64,000 nucleotides of DNA from Cantharellus purpuraceus. Taxonomy: Eukaryota; Basidiomycota; Agaricomycetes; Cantharellales; Hydnaceae. The stretch covers positions 620,001 through 684,000 of the forward strand of contig JALBUN010000009.1 of assembly GCA_025174535.1 (NCBI GenBank), read 5' to 3'. The notes under the pieces were generated by a model. That model was given only the letters and a program-made list of their open reading frames with translations. It was not told where the DNA came from and ran no database searches. Of this stretch, positions 1-10,655 are shown piece by piece. Within the stretch, counting starts at the first letter, position 1. Every line of letters begins with the position of its first letter. The position numbers and the translations under genes were made by a program.

Positions 1-1
1 C

Positions 2-1456
2 CGAAAGCATGGCCTCTTCGCCCGTGCTGACAAATGCAAATTCCACTCTGACTTGGTTGAATACCTAGGCTATATCCTCTCCCCAGCAGGATTGACAATG
101 TCCGATGACAAAATCAAAGCCATACAGGAATGGCCAGAACCCCAGAAAGTCAAGGACGTACAGTCCTTCCTCGGGTTCGCCAACTTCTACCGCCGCTTCA
201 TTCACAGATACTCAGATATCACCATCCCACTCACCCGACTCACTAGGAAGGGTATCCAATGGAATTTCACTGACGAATGTAGACAGAGCTTTGAGACCTT
301 GAAAAAGGCCTTTACTTCCGCTCTGATACTGACTCATTGGGTTCCAGACGTTCCTATCCTATTAGAGACCGACGCCTCCGACTATGCACTTGCCGCGATC
401 CTGTCCATCATCTCTCCAGACAACGGACAAGTCCACCTGATCGCTTTTCACTCATGTACATTTACGCCCCCCAAACTGAACTATGACGTCCATGACAAAG
501 AGCTCCTTGCCATATATGAAGCCTTCCGGATATGGAGACACTACCTTGAGGGTCCCTCCGATCCGGTGGACGTCATAACAGACCACAAGAACTTGGAATA
601 TTTCTCCACAACGAAACTGCTCACCCGGAGACAAGTCCAATGGTCCAAATACCTATCTCAGTTCAATCTCATTATCTGTTTCCGTCCAGGTCAACTCAGA
701 GCAAAGCCCGATGCCTTAACTAGACGCTGGGACGTCTACCCTAAAGAGGGGAATAGTGACTATGCCACTGTAAACCCACACAACTTTCGTCCTGTGTTCA
801 CTAACGAGCAGCTGGCATCATCCCTACAAGCATCCACCCTCATGACTCTCACTCTCCAAGCTGTCACCATTATGGACATCGACCAACTCCGCTCCAACAT
901 CCGCTCATCACTCTGATCCAATCCTGTTGCAGTTAAACACTTGGACAACCCTTCCGATCCAAAATGGTCACTTGACCCCGAAGGACACCTCCGACACAAC
1001 GACTGGATATACGTCCCCGACGCCAACAGCCTCCGACTCCGAGTTTTGCAGTATTATCATGATCACCCGATCTCCGGCCACTTCGGGCAAAATCACACAC
1101 AAGGATTAATCTGACGAGACTATGTATGGCCAAAAATGCAGGAATACATTCAACACTACTGTAACTCCTGCACCATGTGTATGCGCTCAAAATCGCAAAG
1201 GCACAAACCCTACAGAATGCTTAAGCAACTTCCGATCCCGGAGCAACCATGGAACTCCATCTCCATGGATTTCATAGAGAAGGTCCCCCCATTGCTCGGA
1301 TATGACACCATACTCGTGATTGTTGACAGGTTCACCAAACAGTCACTATTCATTCCGATGCATGACACCATCACCTCCGCCTTGCTAGCTAAGTTGTTCG
1401 TTCTCCACGTATTCTCTAAACACGGAGTCCCATCGCATGTCACGTCCGATCGGGGC
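2..1456 (+). pseudogene. gypsy pol, 5' part: RT end, RNase H, integrase N-half (broken)
   Basis: The frame is open from base 2. It shows the end of the reverse transcriptase (LGYILSPAG, SFLGFANFYRRF), then RNase H (LLETDASDYALAAIL, HDKELLAIYEAF, TDHKNLEYF), then the integrase zinc domain (HDHPISGHFG ... CNSCTMC) and the first integrase aspartate (SMDFIEK) up to TSDRG. The frame is broken by TGA at 914-916 and TGA at 1112-1114, both in the same reading frame, so the lesions are substitutions and not indels. At 1456 the coding sequence is cut by the insertion, and it resumes at 4323. The clean continuation across the insertion shows that the stop codons and the insertion are independent lesions. 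Confidence 0.88.
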
Positions 1457-2049
1457 TGTATGGGAACCACCTTTTCCCTATCAAATTCCATTTATGCGGC
1501 ACCAATGTGCTATTCTTTGCTTTTCCATTCCTAAATATCAGCATATATTTGATGCTTGTACCTGGAATGGACTTATTCAAATATTCTCTATTTTTCCATA
1601 TTTTTCCGGGAATATTCCATGCAGAACTCAGCCCAGAATCATTTATTTCTGCTGTGCTACAGTTGTGGACCCATAGGCACCCACAAACCTTCCCACAGCC
1701 GGCTATCCACCTTTGGACCAGGCATTCGGCCTGAATTCAAGCTCAGATGTCTCTGATCAATAAATATTCTCTAACTTGACAACCACAGCCTCTCAGGGCA
1801 CTATTTTCCGTGGAGATCATCACATGAGATGTGGCTATCCATGGCTGTCCAAACCAGTGCAGAAAATAGGGTGGATACCCTTCTTTTTGCCTGATCAGTG
1901 CCTAGTTCAGGGATCAAATCAGCTGATGGGTGATCAAATCAGGTGATTGCCTTAGAATATTCTATCCCTTTCCATAACATTCTAGCTGTTTCCTTCTATT
2001 ATTAGATAGAACTTTCCAGAACCATTATTCAGCTCCTAATCAGTTGTTT

Positions 2050-4322
2050 TGGAACCCGCAAAATTATGGTGTTAGGGCAAACTCTAAATCACCACAATTC
2101 CATGAATGAACAGCTGAGAAGAATATCAAACCCTGCTGCAGCACAACTCCAGAAACAATTTAACATTTGTACTTTGGTTACAATCCTTTGTATTGGTCAA
2201 TGCAGACTATACACAGAAAGGTAATACATTTCTTAGCAGCAAGAAATGAATAAGACTTCCAGAGTCTAGAGTTCACGGACGCTTAGGGGTCCAGATATTC
2301 CAAAAAGAGGGGAATGCACTTAGAGGCTAAAGGAAGTAGGTGGATGAATCCAACTGTCCAACCAGTGACACTCTGAAGCAGGTAACAGCAATGTGTGAAG
2401 TAGTCTAGCAACTGCTTCACACGAGTTCAAGCTTCTAATGCTCTGCAAAGGCAGTACACACTAGTAACTTAAACAAGAGCACTAATGGCAGGACTATCGA
2501 CAGACAATCTCACCCTGTAGATTTGTAGTCATGTGAGGCAGATACTACACTCACGCCCAAAGCAGGAATATCACTACATTGAGTGCAATCAAGTACAGTT
2601 ACACAACTGTAAAAGATCCTTGAACTGGTAATCAACAGTTACTGAGATAGAGGATGACACTGTATGTCACTCTAGTCACACTGGTGTGCAGAAGATGGGT
2701 AGAATATGATGGATATGTTCCTATTTCAGAGGCAGAATGGCCTCCTTATATATTGTATTTACAGGGGCTGACTAATGCTTCTGGAATATTCTACCTATTA
2801 ATAGATGGAAGCTACTGGAAGGTTGTGGAAGGTGGAAGAAAGGGGTAGAATATTCCAAGCCAATCACAGGTTCTGATCACTGGACTAACACTGATGTATG
2901 GGAACCACCTTTTCCCTATCAAATTCCATTTATGCAGCACCAATGTGCTATTCTTTGCCTTTCCATTCCTAAATATCAGCATATATTTGATGCTTGTACC
3001 TGGAATGGACTTATTCAAATATTCTCTATTTTTCCATATTTTTTCAGGAATATTCCATGCAGAACTCGGCTCAGAATCATTTATTTCTGCTGTGCTACAG
3101 TTGTGGACCCATAGGCGCCCACAAACCTTCGCGCAGCCGGCTCTCCCCTTTTGGACCAGGCATTCGGCCTGAATTCAAGCTCAGATGTCTCTGATCAATA
3201 AATATTCTCTAACTTAACAACCACAGCCTCTCAGGGCACTATTTTCCATGCAGATCATCACCTGACATGTGGCTATCCATGGCTGTCCAAACCAGTGCAG
3301 AAAACAGGGTGGATACCCTTCTTTTTGCCTGATCAGTGCCTAGTTCAGGGATCAGATCAGCTGATGGGTGATCAAATCAGGTGATTGCCTTGGAATATTC
3401 TACCCCTTTCCATAACATTCTAGCTGTTTCCCTCTATTATTAGATAGAACTTTCCAGAACCATTATTCAGCTCCTGATCAGTGTTAGTGCTGTGATCAGA
3501 TCCTGTGATTGGCTTGGAATATTCTACCCCTTTCTTCCACCTTCCACAACCTTCCAGTAGTTTCCATCTATTAATAGGTAGAATATTCCAGAAGCATTAG
3601 TCAGCCCCTGTAAATACAATATAAGGAGGTCATTCTGCCTCTGAAATAATAACATATTCTACCACTTCTATCCATCTTCTGCACACCAGTGTGACTAGAG
3701 TGACATACAGTGTCATCTATCTCAGTAACTGTTGATTACCAGTTCAAAGATCTTCTACAGTCATGTAACTGTACTTGATTGCACTCAATGTAGTGATATT
3801 CCTGCTTTGGGCGTGAGTGTAGTATCTGCCTCACATGACTACAAATCTACAGGGTGAGATTGTCTGTCGATAGTCCTGCCATTAGTGCTCTTGTTTAAGT
3901 TACTAGTGTGTACTGCCTTTGCAGAGCATTAGAAGCTTGAACTCGTGTGAAGCAGTTGCTAGACTACTTCACACATTGCTGTTACCTGCTTCAGAGTGTC
4001 ACTGGTTGGACAGTTGGATTCATCCACCTACTTCCTTTAGCCTCTAAGTGCATTCCCCTCTTTTTGGAATATCTGGACCCCTAAGCGTCCGTGAACTCTA
4101 GACTCTGGAAGTCTTATTCATTTCTTGCTGCTAAGAAATGTATTACCTTTCTGCGTATAGTCTGCATTGACCAATACAAAGGATTGTAACCAAAGTACAA
4201 ACGTTAAATTGTTTCTGGAGTTGTGCTGCAGCAGGGTTTGATATTCTTCTCAGCTGCTCATTCACGGAATTGTGGTGATTTAGAGTTTGCCCTAACACCA
4301 TAATTTTGCGGGTTCCAAAACA
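2050..4322. repeat. Large inverted repeat, arms about 845 bp
   Basis: The segment from about 2050 to 2893 is the reverse complement of about 3476-4322, with high identity by eye. The spacer is the left half of the forward unit (2895 to about 3475). Both the left-half copy and the inverted copy break at the same place in the unit, near the motif atcagt. A transcript through the region could fold into a long hairpin. Confidence 0.75.
2895..4322 (+). repeat. Complete 1.43-kb LTR-like unit
   Basis: This is the only uninterrupted forward copy of the family in the window (TGTATGGG ... TTCCAAAACA, 1,428 bp). A TATA-like motif sits at about 3617 (caatataagg), and the homologous site near 13748 reads caatataaaagg, which fits a U3-R-U5 layout. 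Other copies or fragments lie at 1457-2049, 2050-2893 (inverted), 10656-12210, 12211-12840, 13670-14218 and 14219-14632. No open reading frame is conserved between the copies. It is best read as the LTR of a larger element whose internal region is not present here. Confidence 0.75.
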
Positions 4323-5215
4323 GGGGCTTGGAGTTCATGTCCTCCTTCTTCCGCACACTAGGAAAGGCTCTCAACATGAAGCTTCACTTCACCTCTGGAT
4401 ACCATCCTGAAGGAGACAGACAAACGGAACGAATGAATCAGTCCCTGGAACAATATCTCCGAATCTATTGTAACTATCAACAAGACAACTGGGCTGATCT
4501 GCTTCCATTAGCAGAGTTTGCCTACAACAACACTCCGAACGCGACTACCGGCATCTCCCCATTCTTTGCTAATAAAGGCTACCATCTGAACATCTCCGTC
4601 CACCCTGAGAAGGAACTTGCCTCCACCAAAGCCCGTCAATTTGTAACCGACCTTGATCAACTACACCAACATCTCCGAGAGACCATCTCCAATGCTCAGA
4701 AACAATATCAAGTCTCTGCAGACCAACGCCGCATTCCAGCTCTGGACCTACAAATTGGAGACAAAGTATTTGTTAAGGCCGAACACTTCCGGACTACCCG
4801 CCCATCAAAGAAACTCTCCGAGAAATACTTAGGTCCTTATGAGGTCATTGCTCACGCAGGCAGCAGGTCCTTCACCCTCCGCCTCCCGGACCACTTCCAA
4901 GCAGTTCATCTGGTTTTCCATATATCAATGCTCGAACCTGCTACTATGAACGAGATCTCTGGTCACACGCAACCCCCACCTCCCCCGATCATCATTGAAG
5001 GAGACAATGAATATGAGATATCTGAGATCCTGGACTCGAAGATCGACTGTCAATACAAGTGCAAGCTCCAGTACTTAGTCAAATGGACTGGATACGAAGG
5101 CACCGATGAAGAGTCCTCATGGATCTCTGCATCCGAACTCGATCATGCATCTGAATCTGTCTCCAACTTTCACTCCACTTATCCAGACAAACCTGGCCCC
5201 CTTATGAATCTTTAA
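4323..5215 (+). pseudogene. gypsy pol, 3' part: integrase C-half and chromodomain
   Basis: Reading resumes after the insertion with LEFMSSFFRTLGKAL. The catalytic glutamate is visible in DRQTERMNQSLEQYL. Next come the C-terminal integrase region (GDKVFVKAEHFRTTRPSKKL, LSEKYLGPYEVI, VFHISMLEP) and a chromodomain (EISEILDSK ... QYLVKWTGYEGTDEESSW). Chromodomains of this class bind methylated histone H3 and target integration to heterochromatin, which suits the transposon-rich setting. This segment has no stop until 5213-5215. It is coding in origin but detached from the 5' part by the insertion. Confidence 0.88.
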
Positions 5216-5365
5216 GTTCGATTACTAATGCTAATTCTATTATTTCGCATCACCATTTTATTACAAGTCAAGGGAAATTACATGCCTGCCCAAAAGCTCC
5301 GAAGGAATCACTCTGCCTCATTTGTCTCCACTCTGAAATTTATAATCATTTTCATTTTTATTTTT

Positions 5366-7127
5366 TTATACATCATGTTTCCTCTTTCCCTTCCCCTTAT
5401 CTACCTCAGGCTCCGTCTCCGATGCTGTCTCTGACTCATCATCACTCTCTACATCCGACACCCAATCTTTTTTATCCCCCATGTCTGAATCCTCGTCCAA
5501 AGGGGCATGAACTTCCACAACCGATGTAACTCGGCCGTCTGCTGACCCTCCAGAACCTCCTTCCATTTCATCGTCCTCACCAAGTCTACTAACAACCCCT
5601 CCGTCCGCCGAAGGTGCTCCGACTGCAGGTTAACCAGCCGGATAAGCTGGCCCACGGTGCTATTGGGCACCAAGACGTGCCCCGTACCTGCACCAGTCAT
5701 TGCCCCTTCCGATCCAATGCCGCTACCCCCAGCTGCCACAGCACCTGTCTCCGTCTGCCTCTTTTTGGTCGGACGACCCTCCAATTCTTTCTCTGCCCCT
5801 CCTTGTACCACTAGTCGGGGCTTGATGCTCCGACTCCGGGGATCAAACTTCCCATCGATCCTATACCCTCCTTTCCGACCCCAACAACGATTGCAGGACC
5901 GAAGTCGGCAAGTTGGGCCGGTAGGCCACACGCACTCCACACCCACATCACGACATAAGTTGCAAGTTACGCTGGGTCTGCCAAATGGCTCCGTTGGAGC
6001 CAGAGCCTTGGGTGGTCCACCCCTTCTCGCTGCGGCCTCCAAGCGTTCCCTCTCCTCCTCCTTGTCCTGCTGTTCTGCCACCACCTTCTCCATCTTGCGC
6101 TTGCAAAGCTGGATCGCCGACCTCGCAACACACAGCTCCTTCTTACGGGTCGCCAACACGTGACTCTCCACCTTGCACCATATGACCCTCCAGTCCACCT
6201 CCCACTTCTCCGTATCAGGTAGGCCTTCAATGAAAAGACCACGACATTGAGATTCTTCTTGGTGGTAGCCGCATAGAGCTCCACTCTTTTGCGAGCCTCA
6301 ACCGCAGCTACCCAAGCCATCTCCTCGTAAGAATTCAAAGTGGGATCCGGCTCCGCATCCATCCCAACATCCACACCCGCCTTGGGCTCCGCATTTGCAT
6401 CGAGCTCCACATTGGCATCGGGATCCGCCTCCACCTCCGCCCTCTCTGTCTCCGCCGCATCATCTTCCTCAGCTGCCCCCAACTCAAATAAGGGCCGTGC
6501 CCGCGGACGTAATGGCGAGTCCTCCGCAGTGACAGTCTTCGAATGAGTCATCTCCGTCCATGTAACGGAGATGATGGTGACTTCAGGGGTCCCTGGCCGT
6601 ATTGGCACACTCGGACTTCCTGGGTGGCTGGTTCCCCCTGCCCCGGTCACCTCCTCCTCTACCTCCATGGTGGCTTCCAGCTCGTGCACCTGCTCCTCCA
6701 CTTCCTTCAGTCTTGCGGCCTCCATCGCTGCCGCAAGTTCCTTCACCATGTGGGCCCTCTCAGCCTTCACTTCCTCCTCTTTCCTTCTCCGTTCCGTCTT
6801 CACCACCTCTTTCCGCCGCTGCTCTTCCTCCTCCTTCCGTCTCCGTTCCGCCTCTTCCTCCTCCTTCCGTCTCCATTCTGCCTCCTCCTCCTCCTTCCAT
6901 CTCCGTTCCGCCTCCTCCTCCTCCTTCCATCTCCGTTCCACCTCCTCCTCCTCCTTCTGTCTCCATTCCACTTCCTCCTCCTCTTTCCGTTTCCGTTCCG
7001 CTTCCTCCTCCTCTTTCCGTTTCCACTCCTCCTCTTCCTTCCATTGGGCCAAGAGCAACTGCTCAAGCTCGGCCACGCTCATGCTTGCCAAAGGGTTTGA
7101 CATTGTTGAGGATAAGACCTCAATCAT
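5366..7127 (-). pseudogene. Antisense retroelement ORF: coiled coil plus CxxC zinc cluster
   Basis: Between pol and the 3' LTR the opposite strand holds a long frame starting at 7127. It begins MSNPLASMSVAELEQLLLAQ, continues with a charged coiled coil built of repeated 10-residue units rich in E, R and K, then an acidic region. A second frame (from about 6240) carries a cysteine cluster, CNLCRDVGVEC ... CRLRSCNRC, spacing C-x2-C-x6-C-x7-C-x4-C-x2-C, then a basic patch and PTKKRQ. A third frame (to 5366) gives an acidic tail ending GKGKRK. The three frames differ, and no convincing intron joins them near 6250 or 5545, so single-base frameshifts are likely. I do not recognise a named family; a DNA- or RNA-binding role is inference from the cysteine spacing and basic patches. 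Confidence 0.6.
6835..7034. repeat. 30-bp coding minisatellite (6-7 units)
   Basis: Units start at 6835, 6865, 6895, 6925, 6955, 6985 and 7015, each beginning ttccgt, ttccat or ttctgt. The array is in frame with the antisense protein and encodes a 10-residue coiled-coil unit of glutamates followed by arginine and lysine. Long shadow ORFs on the plus strand here come from this low-complexity composition. Confidence 0.9.
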
Positions 7128-7244
7128 GCCCCTCCTTTTATATGTCTCCAGACCCCCAGCATAACTCCGACCACGCCCAATCGTCTCACCTATTCAATCC
7201 ACGGACATGAGGCCTCAGGGGCTCAGCCTTAAATGGAGAGATAC

Positions 7245-7635
7245 TGTTATGACTATATTCATTAACGACCAGATCCCCGTCCGATCCACTCAGATCCCCG
7301 TGCACATGAAATCTATACTCCATTTAGAAACCGCTACATCTCCATTTACCTGTCCAATTGTCACCGCCGATTCCACCCATCCGTCTCCAGTTCCAATTGA
7401 TGCATCAGCATCACCATAGGAACCTGGACATCCGTCCCCGTCGGACTCGGACATACTCATGTAAGGCCGTCAGCCTCGGAGACTCATCACCGGAGTAATT
7501 ATTATTAGATTTCAAATATGTATTTAAGTTGCCCGACTGGGGACTTCATTCCCCAGTTTGAATATTGAATCACGCCTAGTTCCTAAGTCCAATCCTAACT
7601 CTCTAAGTCATACTCCATCTCCAAAATCTCGGACA
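7245..7635 (+). repeat. Putative 3' LTR of the gypsy element
   Basis: A purine-rich tract (aaatggagagata) precedes TGTTATGACTA at 7245, as expected for a polypurine tract next to U3. A TATA-like tatttaag lies at 7521. A CA end is proposed at 7635 (ctcggaca). The 5' LTR is outside the window, so the ends cannot be confirmed by pairing. The start is better supported than the end. Confidence 0.55.
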
Positions 7636-7690
7636 CTGGTATGAGTGAGGGTGCAGCACATAAGCTGAAGCCAAGTCCCACGATGTACTC

Positions 7691-7822
7691 CAACCTCCAA
7701 CCCAACCTCCAACCCAACCTCCAACCCAACCTCCAACCCAACCTCCAACCCAACCTCCAACCCAACCTCCAACCCAACCTCCAACCCAACCTCCAACCCA
7801 ACCTCCAACCCAATCTCCAACC
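7691..7822. repeat. 12-bp minisatellite, 11 units of caacctccaacc
   Basis: Eleven consecutive units of caacctccaacc run without a break; only the last differs (one C to T). Every reading frame is open across it, which explains artefactual NLQP-, GWRL- and GLEV-repeat ORFs. It sits between the gypsy 3' LTR and the broken 3' end of copia-1. Confidence 0.97.
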
Positions 7823-7833
7823 CCCAATCAGAC

Positions 7834-10650
7834 CTAGTGCGTAACAGCCATATACTCTGCTTCTGTCAATGATAAGGCAACAGTGCACTGTTTCTGCATT
7901 GCCCAAGCAATTGATCCCCCAGAAATAATAAAAATATATCCTGATGTTGAATGACAGTCATCTTTGTCACCAGCCCAGTCTGAATCACTATAACCGATGA
8001 GTTCTGTGGAATCATTTTGTCCGTAGATCAGTTTTTGGTGCTTCATGGTAGCAAGGTAATGAAGAACATGCTGAGCGGCTAGTAAATGATCATGTGTGGG
8101 ACTCAATCCAAATTGTGATAGATGATTGACCACAAAGCATATGTCTGGGTGTGTCCCTAACATAGCGTACATCAGGGATCCGATGAGCTGTTGATATCGA
8201 GATGTGAGCTGTGAGTCAGATTCCTTTTCAGGGTTTGCAACCAATATCATGCCAGAGGTGAGAGGTGCAAATGTTGGCCGGCAGGTTAGCATATCAAAAT
8301 GATTGAGTATGTGCTGGATGTAGTGGGTCTGATCTATAGATAAGGTTTTCTTTGAGCAATCACGAATGATATGGAGCCCAAGGAAATGCTTGATCTTGCC
8401 CAGGTCAGTGTATTGATAGCATGAACCAATAAAAGTTTTTGCATCCTGGATGTTTTCCAGTGAACCAAATATTGCCATGTCATTGACATATACCAAGATT
8501 ATCGTAATCTGGTCCCTCCCATCATGATACTTGAAGAAAATGGAGACATTGCTTGAGATTAGCCTTTTGTATCCGAAGTTGCAGAGGCTGCCTTGCAGGT
8601 GTTCATGCCATTGACATCCTGCTTGCTTTAACCCATAGATCACCTTTTGTAAACAGCAGATCTGGTTCTCTTTTCCAGGTATTTCAAAGCCCTTCGGTTG
8701 ATCCATGTAAATTTCTTCACTGAGGTTGCCATTGAGGTAGGCAGATTTGATGTCAATCTGGTGGATTTCCCAATCGAAGGTTGACACCAGTGACAATAGT
8801 AGCCTGAGCGAGTCAAGCTGTGCAACTGGTGCGAATATCTCCTTGTAGTCAATGCCAGCTGTCTGTGTGAATCCTTTTGCAACAAGACAAGCCTTGTATT
8901 GCACAATTTTTCCTTGAGTGTTCCACTTTGTAGTGAATACCCATTTGTTCTTTATTGTTTTGCGGTCATTTGGCAAATCGACTAGCACCCATGTCCCATT
9001 TTTCAATAGAGATTTGATTTCTTCCATTGTTGTCTGTTTCCAAAATGCAGCTTCAGGGGATTTTATGGCATATTCATATGTTGCTGGGTCTCCTGCAGGT
9101 GTGACACTGGTAGCAGCTAAGAATGCATCCATGGAGTTTGTCCACACGCCAGAACCCAAGGTCTTAGTCCTCATTGTAATTGCTCCCTGTCTGGGTTTGC
9201 ATTCAAAGGATCAGCTCTCCTGGCACCTCAAGTCGGTCAAGTTGACCTGCGTGGTTCTTGAATCAGTGTGGCTGGTGGTTGACTCAATGGGTTGAGTGTT
9301 TGCTGCTGCAGGAATAGGAGTGATGTGGGGGTGGTGGAAGGTGGTAGGTCAGCATCTTCATCGTCACTCTCAGGCAGTACTAAATCCATGTATTCTTTGG
9401 ATTCCGGTGGAGCTGCTAGCATGAAGTTTGGTTGGACCAGTTGTGGAGTCTGTACATGAAGAGGAAAAATGGACTCTTTGAACATGACATCTGTGGAGAT
9501 AATGTATTTGTGAGTTCTCGGGTTCCACAACTTGTATGCTTTTGTAGATCCTTCACATCCTGTGGAAACAAGGCATTCCGATGTTGGATCAAACTTTGTC
9601 CTGGTTGTTGTGATGTGACAGTATGCTAGGCATCCAAATGTGCAGAGGTAAGAGATGTCTGGGGCCTGTCCAAATAGCTGTTCATGTGGAGATAGATAGT
9701 TGTTAGTGCATGAAGGAGCATGATTTCTCACATGTGTAGCTGTAGATATGGCACTTTCCCAGAAACCATTTGACATCCCGGCTGTCTGTAGCAGTGCTCT
9801 GGCTGCACCAGCGATGGTGCAGTTGGCTCTTTCTGCGACCCCATTTTGCTGTGACATGTGAGGTGCAGTAAGTTGATGTTCAACCCCCCTACTTTCCATG
9901 AGTTTTGTGAACTCCTTTGAGAGGAATTCCCCCCCACAATCTGAGCGTGCAGCTTTGAGCATAGTGTTGAACTGTGTGGTGATGAACATCAGAAAAATCT
10001 GGAATTTTTCAAATGCTTGGTCTTTCGTTCAAAGGAAGAAGACCCATTTGTATCACATGTAATCATCAACAATAATGTAGTGATAAAAACTCCCCTGTAT
10101 GGATTGAGTCTGCATTGGTCCAGCAAGGCCCACATGCACAAGTGCAAAGGGTTCTGTATGGCAAGTGTGTGAGGTTTTGAACGTTCATTGTGTGGATTTT
10201 CCTAGCAAGCATCCCTCACACGTTGAGAGGGCTTGTTTGGCATGCAGATCAAGTTGATTGTTGATTTTTTGTAGTGCCATCCAAGAGAGATGACCAAGCT
10301 GTGCATGTAGTGTCTCGATCAGGATTCTGCTTTGGATTGAGTGAGCCGATGGAGCAGAAGCATGCAGTGTTAGCCAATATTGTTGACCAAGCAAGTGTCC
10401 TTCTGCATAATCAACACCATTTTTGCTGAGAATCGTTGTACTACCGGTGAATGTTGTGGAAATCCCTCTGTCTCCGATTTTCCATATTGAAATGAAGTGT
10501 CCACCTATATCGGGGGAGTGAATGACGTTGTGTAAGGAAATGTGTTTCATCTTTCCTCGAATCCATGTTGTAGCTGTGACTGTGCCTTTCCCAACACATA
10601 TTCGGAGAAGTCAGAGATGTTGTGGGTGATATGGTCTGAGCCCCCTGAGT
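7834..10650 (-). pseudogene. copia-1 pol: integrase, reverse transcriptase, RNase H (broken)
   Basis: On the minus strand from 10650: the protease remainder (SDHITHN), the GAG-pre-integrase zinc motif (LGHLSWMAL ... CEGCLLGKST), the integrase core (VDDY, SDCGGEF, QQNGVAERANCT, catalytic E kept), then reverse transcriptase (NKWVFTTKWN, FAPVAQLDSLRLLLSL, IDIKSAYLNG, LVYVNDMAIF) and RNase H (GYSDSDWAGD, AEYMAV). In-frame TGA codons lie at 10185-10187, 10053-10055 and 10029-10031. The YVDD catalytic box reads YVND: the first aspartate is asparagine at 8482-8484. The integrase and RT parts lie in different open segments, so at least one indel is also present. Confidence 0.87.
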
Positions 10651-10655
10651 CAAGC

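Larger units (their letters stand above)
1457..4322 (+). mobile_element. LTR-like insertion in gypsy integrase, 5-bp TSD ggggc
   Basis: The insert begins TGTATGGGAACC and ends GGTTCCAAAACA, so it has TG...CA ends and imperfect 12-bp terminal inverted repeats. It is bracketed by ggggc at 1452-1456 and 4323-4327. Removing insert plus one ggggc restores an uninterrupted integrase frame (the SDRG-LEF junction). These are the marks of integrase-mediated insertion of an LTR or solo LTR. No protein-coding domain is visible inside. The internal order is left half forward (1457-2049), right half inverted (about 2050-2893), then a complete forward unit (2895-4322). A second insertion of the same family lies at 10656-14632. 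Confidence 0.85.
1..7635 (+). mobile_element. Ty3/gypsy chromovirus, 5' end outside window, interrupted
   Basis: The order reverse transcriptase, RNase H, zinc-binding integrase, integrase core, C-terminal chromodomain is that of a chromovirus (Tf1/sushi-like Ty3/gypsy). The window opens inside the reverse transcriptase, so gag, protease and the 5' LTR are not visible. A 2,866-bp LTR-like insertion (1457-4322) splits the integrase core. After pol come an antisense reading frame (5366-7127), a purine-rich tract ending about 7244 and a 3' LTR (about 7245-7635). Two in-frame TGA codons plus the insertion make this copy non-functional. The right boundary is inferred from the TG...CA rule only, because the matching 5' LTR is not in view. 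Confidence 0.9.

Noticed and set aside
1507..3194. Repeated short ORFs (MLFFAFPFLNIS and similar)
   Set aside because: They occur at the same place in each copy of the LTR-like unit but are short and shifted by indels between copies, so they are not conserved as protein.
6543..7210. Long serine/proline/leucine-rich ORFs on the plus strand
   Set aside because: They are mirror frames of the E/R/K-rich coiled coil encoded on the minus strand; the composition follows from the 30-bp repeat.
7691..7822. CRISPR-like array
   Set aside because: Units are contiguous 12-mers without spacers, and this is a fungal nuclear sequence. The same applies to the TGACTC array at 13481-13624.
7595..7906. Repeat proteins of GWRL, GLEV, VGGW or NLQP units
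   Set aside because: All frames on both strands are open across the 12-bp minisatellite, and flanks show no coding signal. They are artefacts of the repeat.
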